From: Candidatus Aquiluna sp. XM-24bin5 | Lineage (GTDB): Bacteria; Actinomycetota; Actinomycetia; Actinomycetales; Microbacteriaceae | DNA: 64,000 nucleotides | Direction: 5' to 3' | Assembly (NCBI GenBank): GCA_003149555.1 | Contig: QCWE01000001.1 | Location: forward strand, 770,546 to 834,545 | Made by a program: the position numbers and the translations under genes | Shown: positions 8,741 through 16,675 of the stretch, piece by piece | Layout of the letters: every line of letters starts with the position of its first letter | Position numbering within the stretch: position 1 is the stretch's first letter | The notes under the pieces: generated by a model | The model's input: only the letters and a program-made list of their open reading frames with translations | Told to the model about the DNA's origin: nothing | Database searches by the model: none

Positions 8741-9201
8741 TTCCTCATCTTCCTCGCGCTGCCTCGGACTTCGAGATAACGCGAAACATACTCTTCAACC
8801 GTAACCTGCCCGAGGGCTCTCTGGATGACATCAAGCGGAGCAGAGTCAAGGTCTTTGAATCTGATACACGCCTTGCCAACATTCAGCTTTTTACCGCTTG
8901 CTTTCCAGTCGGCTTCAAACTTTTCCCTTGCCTCGTCAAAGGCGTAGATCGACATTAGGTAAAGCGAGATGTATTGCTTCTGCGAGGCAATGGCCGCATA
9001 AAGAAGCGGCTGGTTGTTGTAGGTGTTCTCCACTGTGGAGAAAGGTACCTGGTAAGAGATCATGCCCCAGTTCATGGCCTCCTCCAGCCCTTGCGGCAAG
9101 TGCTTCAGACAAAGCTCTCGCAGCGTCGCTACGTCTTTCGAGCGCTCAGGTTCTAGCTCAGCGAGATAGCTCTCTACGCTGCTAGCGCTCGATGAGACCA
9201 C
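8737..9201 (-). CDS. DUF1801 (YdhG-like) protein
   Basis: A 154-aa cytosolic protein of the DUF1801/YdhG alpha-beta family, one of three in the window. Recognisable features are the EEAMNWGMISYQVPFS strand-turn, a LYAAIASQKQYISLYLM segment and a C-terminal KACIRFKDLDSAPLDVI helix. The biochemical role is not established; the fold is related to a proposed iron-chaperone/frataxin-like group. The GTG start at 9201 overlaps the upstream ktrA stop by one base, placing it in the ktrB-ktrA operon. Confidence 0.82.
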   Translation of the reverse strand: MVSSSASSVESYLAELEPERSKDVATLRELCLKHLPQGLEEAMNWGMISYQVPFSTVENTYNNQPLLYAAIASQKQYISLYLMSIYAFDEAREKFEADWKASGKKLNVGKACIRFKDLDSAPLDVIQRALGQVTVEEYVSRYLEVRGSARKMRK

Positions 9202-9881
9202 TAGGCCAGCTTGCAGAATTCGTTCAGTGGGTCTACCTGGCCGGCAACAACGATCTGGTTCCCCTCGTTCAAAACTGTCTCAGGGAATGCAGGGGTGTAA
9301 TTGCCATCGCCTGTGGTGACAGCAACAACCGTCACGCCGTAGGTGGAACGAATCTTTAGATCGGCGAGAGTCTGGCCATCGAAGCTTGCAGGAACCTCGC
9401 TCTTAACCATGACGAAGTCGTTGTCGATTGGCACGTAGTCCAAGGTCTCACCAGAGACCATGTGAGCCACCCTCTTACCCATTTCATACTCGGGGAAGAT
9501 GACGTGGTGGCAGCCGAGCTGGTCAAGAATCAAACCGTGGGAGGTGGAGTTGGCCTTGGCCCAGACATTTGGAACCCCCAGCTGCAGCAGCAGCGCGGTT
9601 GTCAGGATGCTGGCTTCGAGGTCAGCACCAATTGCTACCACCGCAGAGTCGAACTCGGTAATGCCAAGCTCCTTCAAAGTGGTCTCGTCGGTGGTGTCGG
9701 CCTTTACGGTCTGCGTTAGCTCCTGAGACATGTTCTGCACGATGCGCTCATCGGTGTCAACGCCAAGAACCTCGTGGCCCGTCTTCATAAGCTCTCTGGC
9801 GAGCGATGAGCCGAACCGACCAAGACCAATCACGATGACGTTGGAGTGAATGATCCGCTTCTTTGTCTTTTCCTTAGCCAA
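9201..9881 (-). CDS. ktrA: Potassium uptake regulatory subunit (RCK domains)
   Basis: Cytosolic NAD(H)/ATP-binding gating subunit of a Ktr/Trk potassium transporter, 226 aa. The RCK N-terminal Rossmann domain shows VIVIGLGRFGSSLA followed by the acidic GVDTD end of strand 2 and a second strand with VKADTTDE. The RCK C-terminal domain covers about 145-224. The TTG start at 9881 overlaps the 3' end of ktrB by eight bases. Pairing with a TrkH-type channel just upstream makes the assignment firm; KtrA versus TrkA naming is a convention based on its single RCK pair. Confidence 0.93.
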   Translation of the reverse strand: MAKEKTKKRIIHSNVIVIGLGRFGSSLARELMKTGHEVLGVDTDERIVQNMSQELTQTVKADTTDETTLKELGITEFDSAVVAIGADLEASILTTALLLQLGVPNVWAKANSTSHGLILDQLGCHHVIFPEYEMGKRVAHMVSGETLDYVPIDNDFVMVKSEVPASFDGQTLADLKIRSTYGVTVVAVTTGDGNYTPAFPETVLNEGNQIVVAGQVDPLNEFCKLA

Positions 9882-11241
9882 TTAGGGGCCTTTCCTTTGG
9901 TAATTCATAGTGCCTTCTTGTGACCCTGAGGGCAAGCGCGGACGCGATCACCACAGGGCCCAAGCGGCCGACGAACATCAGTATCGATAGCCAGAGCTTC
10001 GCAAAGTCTGGAAGATCAGGGGTTATCCCAGTTGAAAGTCCAACAGTTGCAGCCGCCGAGATCACATCGAACAGCAACTCGTCGAGGCTGAAGTCAGTTG
10101 TGGCTGCAAGGAACATGGTGCTGAAGATGATCAGCATGGCGTAGAGGGAAACCAGAGTCAGCGCCTGGCGCTGAATTGACCTCGGTAGCCTGCGGTTACC
10201 GACATTCACCGCGGTTTCTCCGCGAACCTCGGTGTAGATGATGAAGAACAGGATGGCGATGGTCGTCACCTTGATTCCTCCTGCTGTCGAGGCACTTCCT
10301 CCACCGATAAACATCATGAAATCAAGTCCCAGCCAGGTGGCGGGGTCCATATCCCCAACTTCAACGCTGCTAAATCCTCCAGAGCGAGGCATCGCAGACA
10401 TAAAGGCCGCGTTCCACAGCTTCTCCAAAATGTTCATGCCGCCCAGAGTCTTTGGGTTGTTCCACTCCATCACACCGATGAACATCGAACCAAGGGTCAA
10501 GAGCACAACCGTGGCGGCAAGGGTCACCCTGGTGTGAAGGGAGAAGCGCTTCGGCTTCCCATTCTGCTGTTTGTTCAGCCCCCAGATGCGCTCGTGCAGT
10601 TCAATCAAGACCGGAAAGCCGAGGCCACCGACAACCACCGCAACCGCAACTGGGGCAACTACAAAGAGATCCTGGGAGAAAGAGGCCATGCTGTCCGAAT
10701 ACAGCGAGAACCCGCCGTTATTGAAAGCGGATACTGCGTGGAAGAAGCCGTTCCAAATGGCATCTCCCATGGACTCCTCATAGGTGATTCGCAGCCTGGC
10801 AATCAAGTAGATCGCTAGCGCAACCTCGAAACCAAAGTAAACAAGCAGGATGGTACGAAGTAGGGCTGGAACATTATCAATGCCGACGATCTTTGCCTCA
10901 GACAGAGTGTTCAGGCGATCGCGCAGCGAGATGCGACCAGAGATCAAAAGCCCCACGAGCGTCGCAAACGAAACGATTCCTAGGCCACCGAGCTGAATCA
11001 AAAACAGGATCACGACCTGGCCAAAACCAGACCAGTGAGTGCCGGTGTCAACAACGGTTAGCCCCGTGATGCAGACCGCGGACACGGCGGTAAAAAGCGC
11101 TGTTACGAAGTCGGTGGAGTTTCCAGGGGCGGTCGAGAAAGGAAACAGCAGGAAGATGGTGCCAGCCACTACCGCTGCACCGAATGCCATGACCACTATC
11201 TGGGTCGGGTGCAGGGTCTTCTTGCGACCGTCTTGGCTCAC
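9874..11241 (-). CDS. ktrB: Potassium uptake transmembrane subunit (TrkH/KtrB family)
   Basis: Ion-conducting subunit of a Na+- or H+-linked potassium transporter, 455 aa, with eight or more membrane helices. Selectivity-filter-like turns are visible in the four repeated M1-P-M2 units: SAVCITGLTVVD, HAVSAFNNGGFS, FMSAMPRSGGFSS and SAAATVGLSTG. The GTG start at 11241 gives a short polar N-terminus before the first helix. It is first in an operon with ktrA and a DUF1801 gene. It is divergent from the DCC protein gene. Confidence 0.93.
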   Translation of the reverse strand: MSQDGRKKTLHPTQIVVMAFGAAVVAGTIFLLFPFSTAPGNSTDFVTALFTAVSAVCITGLTVVDTGTHWSGFGQVVILFLIQLGGLGIVSFATLVGLLISGRISLRDRLNTLSEAKIVGIDNVPALLRTILLVYFGFEVALAIYLIARLRITYEESMGDAIWNGFFHAVSAFNNGGFSLYSDSMASFSQDLFVVAPVAVAVVVGGLGFPVLIELHERIWGLNKQQNGKPKRFSLHTRVTLAATVVLLTLGSMFIGVMEWNNPKTLGGMNILEKLWNAAFMSAMPRSGGFSSVEVGDMDPATWLGLDFMMFIGGGSASTAGGIKVTTIAILFFIIYTEVRGETAVNVGNRRLPRSIQRQALTLVSLYAMLIIFSTMFLAATTDFSLDELLFDVISAAATVGLSTGITPDLPDFAKLWLSILMFVGRLGPVVIASALALRVTRRHYELPKERPLIG

Positions 11242-11316
11242 TATTTCAGACTACGCCTCCACTGCCCTGAAATTGGGCAACCTCCCCACGATACACCCGA
11301 GTTAGGCTTGTAAACA

Positions 11317-11676
11317 ATGGATACACGGCTCTTTATCTTCGACGGCGACTGCGCGTTCTGCTCTTCAGCAGCTCGCACCTTCCGGAAGATGATCAAGGAG
11401 AGGGTTCCCATTCGTCCCTACCAAAAGCTGGATCTTCCCTCCCTGGGACTTAGCGAAGAGCTCACCTCGAGGGCCGTTTACTACGTGCGTGACGGTAAGT
11501 ATTTCGTGGCTGCAGAGGCCATTGCCCAGCTCTTCATTGACTCCAAGACCGTATGGGCTATCGCCGGAGTGCTCCTAAGAATCCCCGGGATTAACTTCCT
11601 GGCAGAGCGTGTGTACTACTGGATTGCGAAGAATCGCCACCGCCTTCCAGGTGGCACTCCCGAGTGCTCAATGTAA
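11317..11676 (+). CDS. DCC-family thiol-disulfide oxidoreductase-like protein (DUF393)
   Basis: Small thioredoxin-like protein, 119 aa, with the N-terminal signature FDGDCAFCSS that defines the DCC family. The C-terminal half contains a hydrophobic helix (VWAIAGVLLRIPGINFLAERVYYWIA) usual for this group. The function is not established beyond probable redox chemistry. It is transcribed alone; sucrose phosphorylase follows after 80 bases that carry an operator. Confidence 0.85.
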   Translation: MDTRLFIFDGDCAFCSSAARTFRKMIKERVPIRPYQKLDLPSLGLSEELTSRAVYYVRDGKYFVAAEAIAQLFIDSKTVWAIAGVLLRIPGINFLAERVYYWIAKNRHRLPGGTPECSM

Positions 11677-11730
11677 TTCGTGCTCACGCGCCTACCTGGA
11701 GGGCAAAATCACTAGAGTTATGCCTAGTTT

Positions 11731-11744
11731 TGTAAACGATTACA
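11731..11744. promoter_or_regulatory. LacI-family operator upstream of sucrose phosphorylase
   Basis: TGTAAACGATTACA is a near-perfect CG-centred dyad (TGTAA...TTACA arms), the form bound by LacI/GalR-family repressors. It ends 12 bases before the GTG start of the sucrose phosphorylase gene, so a bound repressor would block transcription or the leader. No LacI-type gene lies in the window. Confidence 0.65.
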
Positions 11745-11756
11745 TACAGGCAGGTA

Positions 11757-13229
11757 GTGAATTTGGCTGGCGCAAGCATCCTCGTCTATGCGGAGAGGCT
11801 CGGTGGCTCGCTTGAGCACATCGAGAAGCTACTTTCCAGCCAACTCGCAGACTTTTCGGGCGTCCACGTGCTGCCGTTTTTCCACCCCTACGATGGCGAC
11901 GATGCGGGCTTTGATCCAATTGATCACACCATCGTGGACCCCAGGCTCGGCACCTGGGAAGACTTCCAAAGAATTGCCGCCACCCACGAGCTAACCGCCG
12001 ACCTGATTATTAATCACGCCTCAAACCTCAGCCCAGAGTTTTTGGACTGGCAGGAAAAGGGTGAGAAGAGTGAATACGCCGGAATGTTCCTCACCTTCGA
12101 CACCGTATTCCCCGAAGGCGGCACCGAGGAAACAATCACAAGTTTTTATAGGCCCAGACCTGGACTGCCATTCACCGCATACAACGTTGCCGGCAAGAGA
12201 AGGCTCGTCTGGACAAGCTTCATGCCGTCACAGGTGGACATCGATGTCCGCCACCCAGCCGGCGAGGCATACATCGACAGGGTCTTGGATGCGTTGCAGT
12301 CCGGTGGCGTAAAAGTAGTTCGGTTGGATGCCGTCGGTTATGCAATCAAGACCCCTGGCACAGATTCATTTATGACTTCCGAGACCCTCGAGTACGTAGC
12401 AGAGCTAACTGAGAAAATTCGAGCTCGAGGCATGCGGGTTCTGGTTGAGGTGCACGCTCACTACACCCAGCAGCTGGAGATTGCACCGCTTGTGGATCTC
12501 ATTTACGACTTCCAGACAGCACCGCTCCTGCTCCACTCACTATTCACCTCAAACGTCGATGCTCTTGCCAGGTGGTTTGAGCTCAGACCAGCAAACTGCC
12601 TAAACGTGCTCGACACCCACGATGGCTATGGCGTCATCGACGCAGGCCCCATTGGTGGCAGAGACGGGCTAATCAGCCAAGCTGACATGGCCCATATCTT
12701 TGAGGTAGCGGCAAAGAACACCGGTGGCCACTCCGCGAAAGCTTCGGTGGTTCCTCAGTGGTTCGACCTTCCGCACCAGATCAACGCAACCCTGCCAGCA
12801 ATCATTGCCGACGACAGCGCCTACGTCCTAGCCCGCGCTGTGCAGTTCCTGCTCCCTGGTGAGCCTCAGGTCTACTACGTAGGGCTGTTGAACGGCATGG
12901 ACGACAAGGCTCTCTTCGCAGAAACTGGCAACGGCCGGGATGTAAACCGCCACAACTACACCCCTGAAGAAATTCAGAATTCGCTTAGCTCAGATGTCAC
13001 GAAAGCCATCCTTGGCTTGGCCCGCTTGAGAAAACATGAGGTCTTTGGTGGCAGTTTTGAATTCAAGCAGCTCAGCTCCAACTCAATGAGCCTCAACTGG
13101 ACAAACGAGAACTATGCGCTCACTCTCGAGTTCAGCTTCACGGGTGGAAAGAGTTCGTTCGAGCTGAGACTCGTTGAAGGTAGTCAAGAGCGAGTTTTCA
13201 ACTCGATAGCTGATCTAGCAAACCTTTAG
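11757..13229 (+). CDS. Sucrose phosphorylase-like glycoside hydrolase (GH13_18)
   Basis: Probably splits sucrose with phosphate into glucose-1-phosphate and fructose, saving one ATP. The 490-aa protein is close to family length. Seen: the early LPFFHPYDGDDAGFDPIDH segment, catalytic nucleophile Asp in VVRLDAVGYAIK, acid/base Glu in VLVEVHAH, third carboxylate in NVLDTHDGYG, and the VYYVGLLNGMDD segment characteristic of sucrose phosphorylases. The start is GTG at 11757. The LacI-type operator just upstream suggests sugar induction. A closely related specificity (sucrose-6-phosphate or glucosylglycerate phosphorylase) cannot be excluded. Its stop overlaps the next convergent gene's stop (TTAG). 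Confidence 0.87.
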   Translation: MNLAGASILVYAERLGGSLEHIEKLLSSQLADFSGVHVLPFFHPYDGDDAGFDPIDHTIVDPRLGTWEDFQRIAATHELTADLIINHASNLSPEFLDWQEKGEKSEYAGMFLTFDTVFPEGGTEETITSFYRPRPGLPFTAYNVAGKRRLVWTSFMPSQVDIDVRHPAGEAYIDRVLDALQSGGVKVVRLDAVGYAIKTPGTDSFMTSETLEYVAELTEKIRARGMRVLVEVHAHYTQQLEIAPLVDLIYDFQTAPLLLHSLFTSNVDALARWFELRPANCLNVLDTHDGYGVIDAGPIGGRDGLISQADMAHIFEVAAKNTGGHSAKASVVPQWFDLPHQINATLPAIIADDSAYVLARAVQFLLPGEPQVYYVGLLNGMDDKALFAETGNGRDVNRHNYTPEEIQNSLSSDVTKAILGLARLRKHEVFGGSFEFKQLSSNSMSLNWTNENYALTLEFSFTGGKSSFELRLVEGSQERVFNSIADLANL

Positions 13230-13738
13230 CTGCAGTAGCGGGGGTAGAGCTTGGTTAGCTCGAGCAGGTAAGCCTCGCCACTGAGGGCATCAGATTCAAT
13301 CTTTGGCTCTTCTCCAAGGGCAATAGCGGTTGCCGTCTCCCCCATTCTTTGCAGCCAGTTGTGCTCGAGGCCTGAGGCAGACCAAGAATGCTTGCCCGGG
13401 GTATAGCGCTCACTCATCGCGGTCCACTTCTCGCCAACTGCCTCGAGCTCCGAGATGCCTCGCTCCTTGTCAGAAGAGAGCGACTGCAGCGCATACCTGG
13501 TTTCCTTCACGAGCACCTGTGCGCTCTGACAGTCGGTCTGGGTCATCCCCACCGCTATGTCGCCGGAAGTAACCACCCTGACTAAGACCACCAGCGCCAC
13601 GAAAGAAACTGACAAGGTGTTCGTTAGAAACCAAAGCTTGGATCTTCTCGCCTCTTCCTTGGCGCTCTTGGTGTCACAAAGAGGGCATGCGGAAAGCTCG
13701 GGATGATAGACAATCCCGCACCGCGCGCATTTGGACAT
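13226..13738 (-). CDS. Zinc-ribbon membrane protein, unknown function
   Basis: A protein of about 170 aa starting at ATG 13738 with a two-knuckle zinc ribbon (CARC at 4-7, CPLC at 18-21), one transmembrane helix at about 33-53 and an external domain of about 110 aa rich in Leu/Glu helices with a Cys near each end. I do not recognise the external domain. A longer reading from TTG 13780 is possible, but the zinc ribbon starts naturally at the ATG. It is convergent with sucrose phosphorylase and divergent from the 42-aa ORF at 13793. Confidence 0.7.
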   Translation of the reverse strand: MSKCARCGIVYHPELSACPLCDTKSAKEEARRSKLWFLTNTLSVSFVALVVLVRVVTSGDIAVGMTQTDCQSAQVLVKETRYALQSLSSDKERGISELEAVGEKWTAMSERYTPGKHSWSASGLEHNWLQRMGETATAIALGEEPKIESDALSGEAYLLELTKLYPRYCS

Positions 13739-13792
13739 GCTGGGTATAACCGCGAATTGGTGGCGGCTTATTTCTTCCAATAGTGTTTACAG

Positions 13793-13921
13793 ATGCCCGA
13801 TAAGCCAAAGCCAGACCTAGAGAAACTATGGAAGCGAGTTGGTCTGGCGCTATTCGTTTTGGCGATCATTGTCGTGGCCGGGCCGCAAATCATTGATCTT
13901 TTCTTCCCCGACTTCAGGTAG
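13793..13921 (+). CDS. 42-aa single-pass membrane protein
   Basis: A short ORF (ATG 13793, TAG 13919-13921) with a charged N-terminus, one hydrophobic helix (LALFVLAIIVVAG) and a short tail ending in FFPDFR. It lies three bases before dgcN and is in the same orientation, so it is probably in the same transcript. Support is the clean charged-helix-tail pattern and tight packing; no family is recognised. Confidence 0.6.
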   Translation: MPDKPKPDLEKLWKRVGLALFVLAIIVVAGPQIIDLFFPDFR

Positions 13922-13924
13922 CGC

Positions 13925-14938
13925 ATGAACAAGATAGAAATCGCCGCGCCATACCTTGTCTTTCTTGGCTCGGAAACTAACCCGTCTTATGCCAAGACAG
14001 GCTTTGGCATTGCTGACTGGCAGCGCGAAAAATGCATTGGGCAGTTCCACCTGGCAGGTGGAACTGTGGATCTTGGTCTCGAAGAGTTGTCGCTCCAAGA
14101 AGCATCTGACATTGGCGCAAAGACCCTGGTTATCGGCACCGCGACCGTTGGTGGCGGTATCCCCGATGACTGGCAGGATGCACTGGTTGCGGCAATAGAG
14201 GCGGGGCTAGACATCGCAGCCGGAGTCCACACGAGGCTTTCCGACCAGCCGAGACTTGTTGAGGCGGCTAAGCAGCATGGGCGGAGGCTAATCGACGTGC
14301 GTGTGCCTCCAAAAGGAATCCCCGTAGGGACTGGCAAGAAGCGCTCCGGTAAAAGGGTGCTCACCATCGGCACTGACTGCGCCCTCGGCAAGAAATACAC
14401 AGCGCTGCAGCTAACAAAAGAACTCAAAGCCGCAGGCGTGGATGCAACCTTCAGGGCCACAGGCCAAACCGGCATCATGATCGCCGGAGAGGGCATGCCA
14501 ATTGATGCCGTGGTGGTCGACTTTGTCTCGGGTGCTGCGGAGATTCTCTCCCCTGACAACAGCGACAGCCACTGGGATGTCATCGAGGGTCAAGGAAGCC
14601 TGCACCACCCCGGCTATGCGGCTGTAAGCGTGGGACTACTGCTCGGCAGCCAGCCCGATGCCTTTATCGTCTGCACGGAGGCCGGCAGGACCCACGTTGT
14701 GGGTTGGCCAGATTTTGAATTGCCAACTATCGGCGAAGTAATCGATAGGGCTATCGAGATCGGCAAGCGGACTAACCCGAGTATTCATTGCATCGGCATC
14801 AGCGCTAACACCTCAAAACTCTCAGAGCCTGAGGCAAAGCAATACCTCGAGAATCTAGAGAAGGAGTTTGGTGTTCCCGCCGTCGACCCCATGCGATTTG
14901 GGATGGCGGGTATTACAAACTCGATCAAGGGCAGCTAA
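13925..14938 (+). CDS. dgcN: DUF1611 P-loop protein, DgcN-like (D-glutamate N-acetyltransferase candidate)
   Basis: A 337-aa DUF1611 protein. It has a central P-loop-like GTDCALGKKYTALQL near residues 143-157, RATGQTGIMIAG and a VVVDFVSGAAE segment, followed by GQGSLHHPGY, all typical of the family. Family members paired with an enolase-superfamily racemase have been described as DgcN, acetylating D-glutamate before DgcA racemizes the N-acetyl product. The neighbour here is exactly such a gene, starting directly after the stop. The assignment rests on this pairing; the substrate could be another D-amino acid or dipeptide. Confidence 0.8.
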   Translation: MNKIEIAAPYLVFLGSETNPSYAKTGFGIADWQREKCIGQFHLAGGTVDLGLEELSLQEASDIGAKTLVIGTATVGGGIPDDWQDALVAAIEAGLDIAAGVHTRLSDQPRLVEAAKQHGRRLIDVRVPPKGIPVGTGKKRSGKRVLTIGTDCALGKKYTALQLTKELKAAGVDATFRATGQTGIMIAGEGMPIDAVVVDFVSGAAEILSPDNSDSHWDVIEGQGSLHHPGYAAVSVGLLLGSQPDAFIVCTEAGRTHVVGWPDFELPTIGEVIDRAIEIGKRTNPSIHCIGISANTSKLSEPEAKQYLENLEKEFGVPAVDPMRFGMAGITNSIKGS

Positions 14939-15916
14939 ATGAAGTTGAACTTTGAGCCGGTCACCCGTCCACTAGAGCATCCCTTTTCAATTACCGGCTA
15001 CACCTTCCTAAACCTTGAGGCCGTTTGGGTAACCCTGGCGCAGGATGGCCTCGAGGGCCGCGGCGAGGGAGTCGGCGTCTACTACCTAGGTGACAATCAA
15101 AAGGCCATGCTCTCCGAGCTTGAAAGTGTAAAGACGCGGGTTGAGGCAGGCGAGGATCCCCTTGACGTTGCGAAGACACTCAAATCAAAGGGTGCTGCCA
15201 ACGCACTCGATTGCGCCTGGTGGGATCTGAAGTGCAAGCTGGAGAACAAAAGCATCTGGCAGCTGCTAGAGCTCACCCCAAAGAACCTTCACACGGTCGC
15301 AACTATCGGCATTGGCTCCGATGAGTTCATGGCTCAGCGGGCTCACGACTTCGCGGACTGCCAAAACTTGAAGATCAAGCTAGATGCCGAGAGGCCCGTT
15401 GAGCGAGTTAGGGCTGTCAGAGAAGCACGACCCGATGCCGACCTGGTGATTGATGCCAACCAGGCCTGGACCAAAGAGATGCTGGATGATCTGCTTCCCT
15501 CGCTTGCAGAGCTCGGAGTAAAGATGGTGGAGCAGCCTTTGGGGCGCGGCAGTGATGCAGACCTTGCTGGACTCGAATCTCCCATACCCATTGGCGTTGA
15601 CGAGGGCTGCATGAATCTTGCCGAGTACCAAGAGGTGGCACAGTACTACGACGTTGTGAACATCAAGCTCGATAAGTGTGGCGGTCTCACCCCTGCACTT
15701 GAGATTGCAAAGGCAGCAACTCGGGATGGCAAGCGCCTAATGGTTGGAAACATGACCGGCACATCTTTGTCAATGGCTCCGGCGTTTGTGATCGGCCAGT
15801 ATTGCGAATTTGTAGACATCGATGGTCCGCTGCTTCTAGAGAGCGATATCGACAATGGCCTTGAGTTCTTAGCAGGTGGCGAGGTAACACCACCGAGTAG
15901 CTTGCTTTGGGGCTAG
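14939..15916 (+). CDS. dgcA: Enolase-superfamily racemase/epimerase, DgcA-like
   Basis: Muconate-lactonizing-enzyme-like member of the enolase superfamily, 325 aa. Catalytic Lys pair in LKIKLD, metal ligands in VIDANQAW (Asp), VEQPL (Glu) and GVDEG (Asp), and the C-terminal base Lys in NIKLDKCGGL are all visible. Family alternatives are L-Ala-D/L-Glu epimerase (dipeptide) or N-acetyl-D-glutamate racemase (DgcA); adjacency to the DUF1611 gene favours the latter. It would return peptidoglycan-type D-glutamate to central metabolism. The 3' stop is shared with the convergent DUF1801 gene in CTAG (15913-15916). Confidence 0.82.
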   Translation: MKLNFEPVTRPLEHPFSITGYTFLNLEAVWVTLAQDGLEGRGEGVGVYYLGDNQKAMLSELESVKTRVEAGEDPLDVAKTLKSKGAANALDCAWWDLKCKLENKSIWQLLELTPKNLHTVATIGIGSDEFMAQRAHDFADCQNLKIKLDAERPVERVRAVREARPDADLVIDANQAWTKEMLDDLLPSLAELGVKMVEQPLGRGSDADLAGLESPIPIGVDEGCMNLAEYQEVAQYYDVVNIKLDKCGGLTPALEIAKAATRDGKRLMVGNMTGTSLSMAPAFVIGQYCEFVDIDGPLLLESDIDNGLEFLAGGEVTPPSSLLWG

Positions 15917-16347
15917 GAAACAGCCTTTTTTACAAGTCGAACGATCTCTTTTTCAACAGCTGGAGTGAGCTTCATGAGGGCAAATGCCGTCGGGAAGAAA
16001 TCGCCGTCGTCTACATTGGCGTGCTCGCTAAAGCCGAAGGTGCAGAAGCGAACCTTGAACTTGCTTGCTGACTGAAAGAAGCAGATGAGTTTGCCGTCTT
16101 TACCTGGCTTGGCGTAGGCAGGCATCCCATACCAAGTCTTAGGTTGCAGTTCCGGTACGGCTCCAAGAACAATCTCGTGGACCCTTAGAGCCATCGACTT
16201 ATCCGGCTCGGGCATCTCGTTGATCTTTGACATCAGGTCGCCAACGGGATCCTGCTTTGCCTTGCTGCGAGCTGCGCGGTATTCGCGGGCCCGCTCCTTC
16301 ATCGCGGCTCTTTCTTCCTCCGAAAAACCGTCTTGGGACTTTGCCAT
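15913..16347 (-). CDS. DUF1801-family protein (second copy)
   Basis: A 144-aa protein from ATG 16347, chosen because GGAGTG lies just upstream and the preceding in-frame codons lack family features. It has a charged helical N-terminus (KERAREYRAARSKAK), then the DUF1801 core: PKTWYGMPAYAKPGKDGKLI and KFKVRFCTFGF. It is distinct from the other two DUF1801 proteins in the window. The physiological role is unknown; it is convergent with dgcA. Confidence 0.8.
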   Translation of the reverse strand: MAKSQDGFSEEERAAMKERAREYRAARSKAKQDPVGDLMSKINEMPEPDKSMALRVHEIVLGAVPELQPKTWYGMPAYAKPGKDGKLICFFQSASKFKVRFCTFGFSEHANVDDGDFFPTAFALMKLTPAVEKEIVRLVKKAVS

Positions 16348-16426
16348 CTTGCACTCCTTTGGAGCTAAGGCTAGTGATTTCAAAAGTTGCTGGAAGGCAT
16401 TTGCTACAAGGCGGGTTTTGGTTCTT

Positions 16427-16594
16427 ATGAAGAACCGGCTGATTCTCTTTGCTTATCTGGCGATGTTCTTTGGGCTCGTTAGTTCCTATGACCTCTACAG
16501 CGAGAACGTCTACCTGGTTGCGTTAGCTGGTGCGCTGATACTTGTTGGCGGTCTGATTGCCTGGCTGGTTTCGATTAGAGGTTCGGCGAAGTAA
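16427..16594 (+). CDS. 55-aa two-helix membrane protein
   Basis: A short ORF from ATG 16427 with two hydrophobic helices (LILFAYLAMFFGLVSS and YLVALAGALILVGGLIAWLV) and a short basic tail. A longer reading upstream would overlap the DUF1801 gene antisense and is not supported. The function is unknown. It sits alone between the divergent DUF1801 gene and the aldehyde dehydrogenase. Confidence 0.6.
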   Translation: MKNRLILFAYLAMFFGLVSSYDLYSENVYLVALAGALILVGGLIAWLVSIRGSAK

Positions 16595-16675
16595 CAAGCT
16601 GATACATCTCCACGGCTTCTTATCTACACTTTCCTCTGAGCCTTTCTTTTTGTCAGGCAAAGGAGCCCGATAACA

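Noticed and set aside
16220..16426. Longer reading of the 55-aa membrane protein
   Set aside because: The extension is antisense to the DUF1801 gene and lacks a hydrophobic or conserved pattern.
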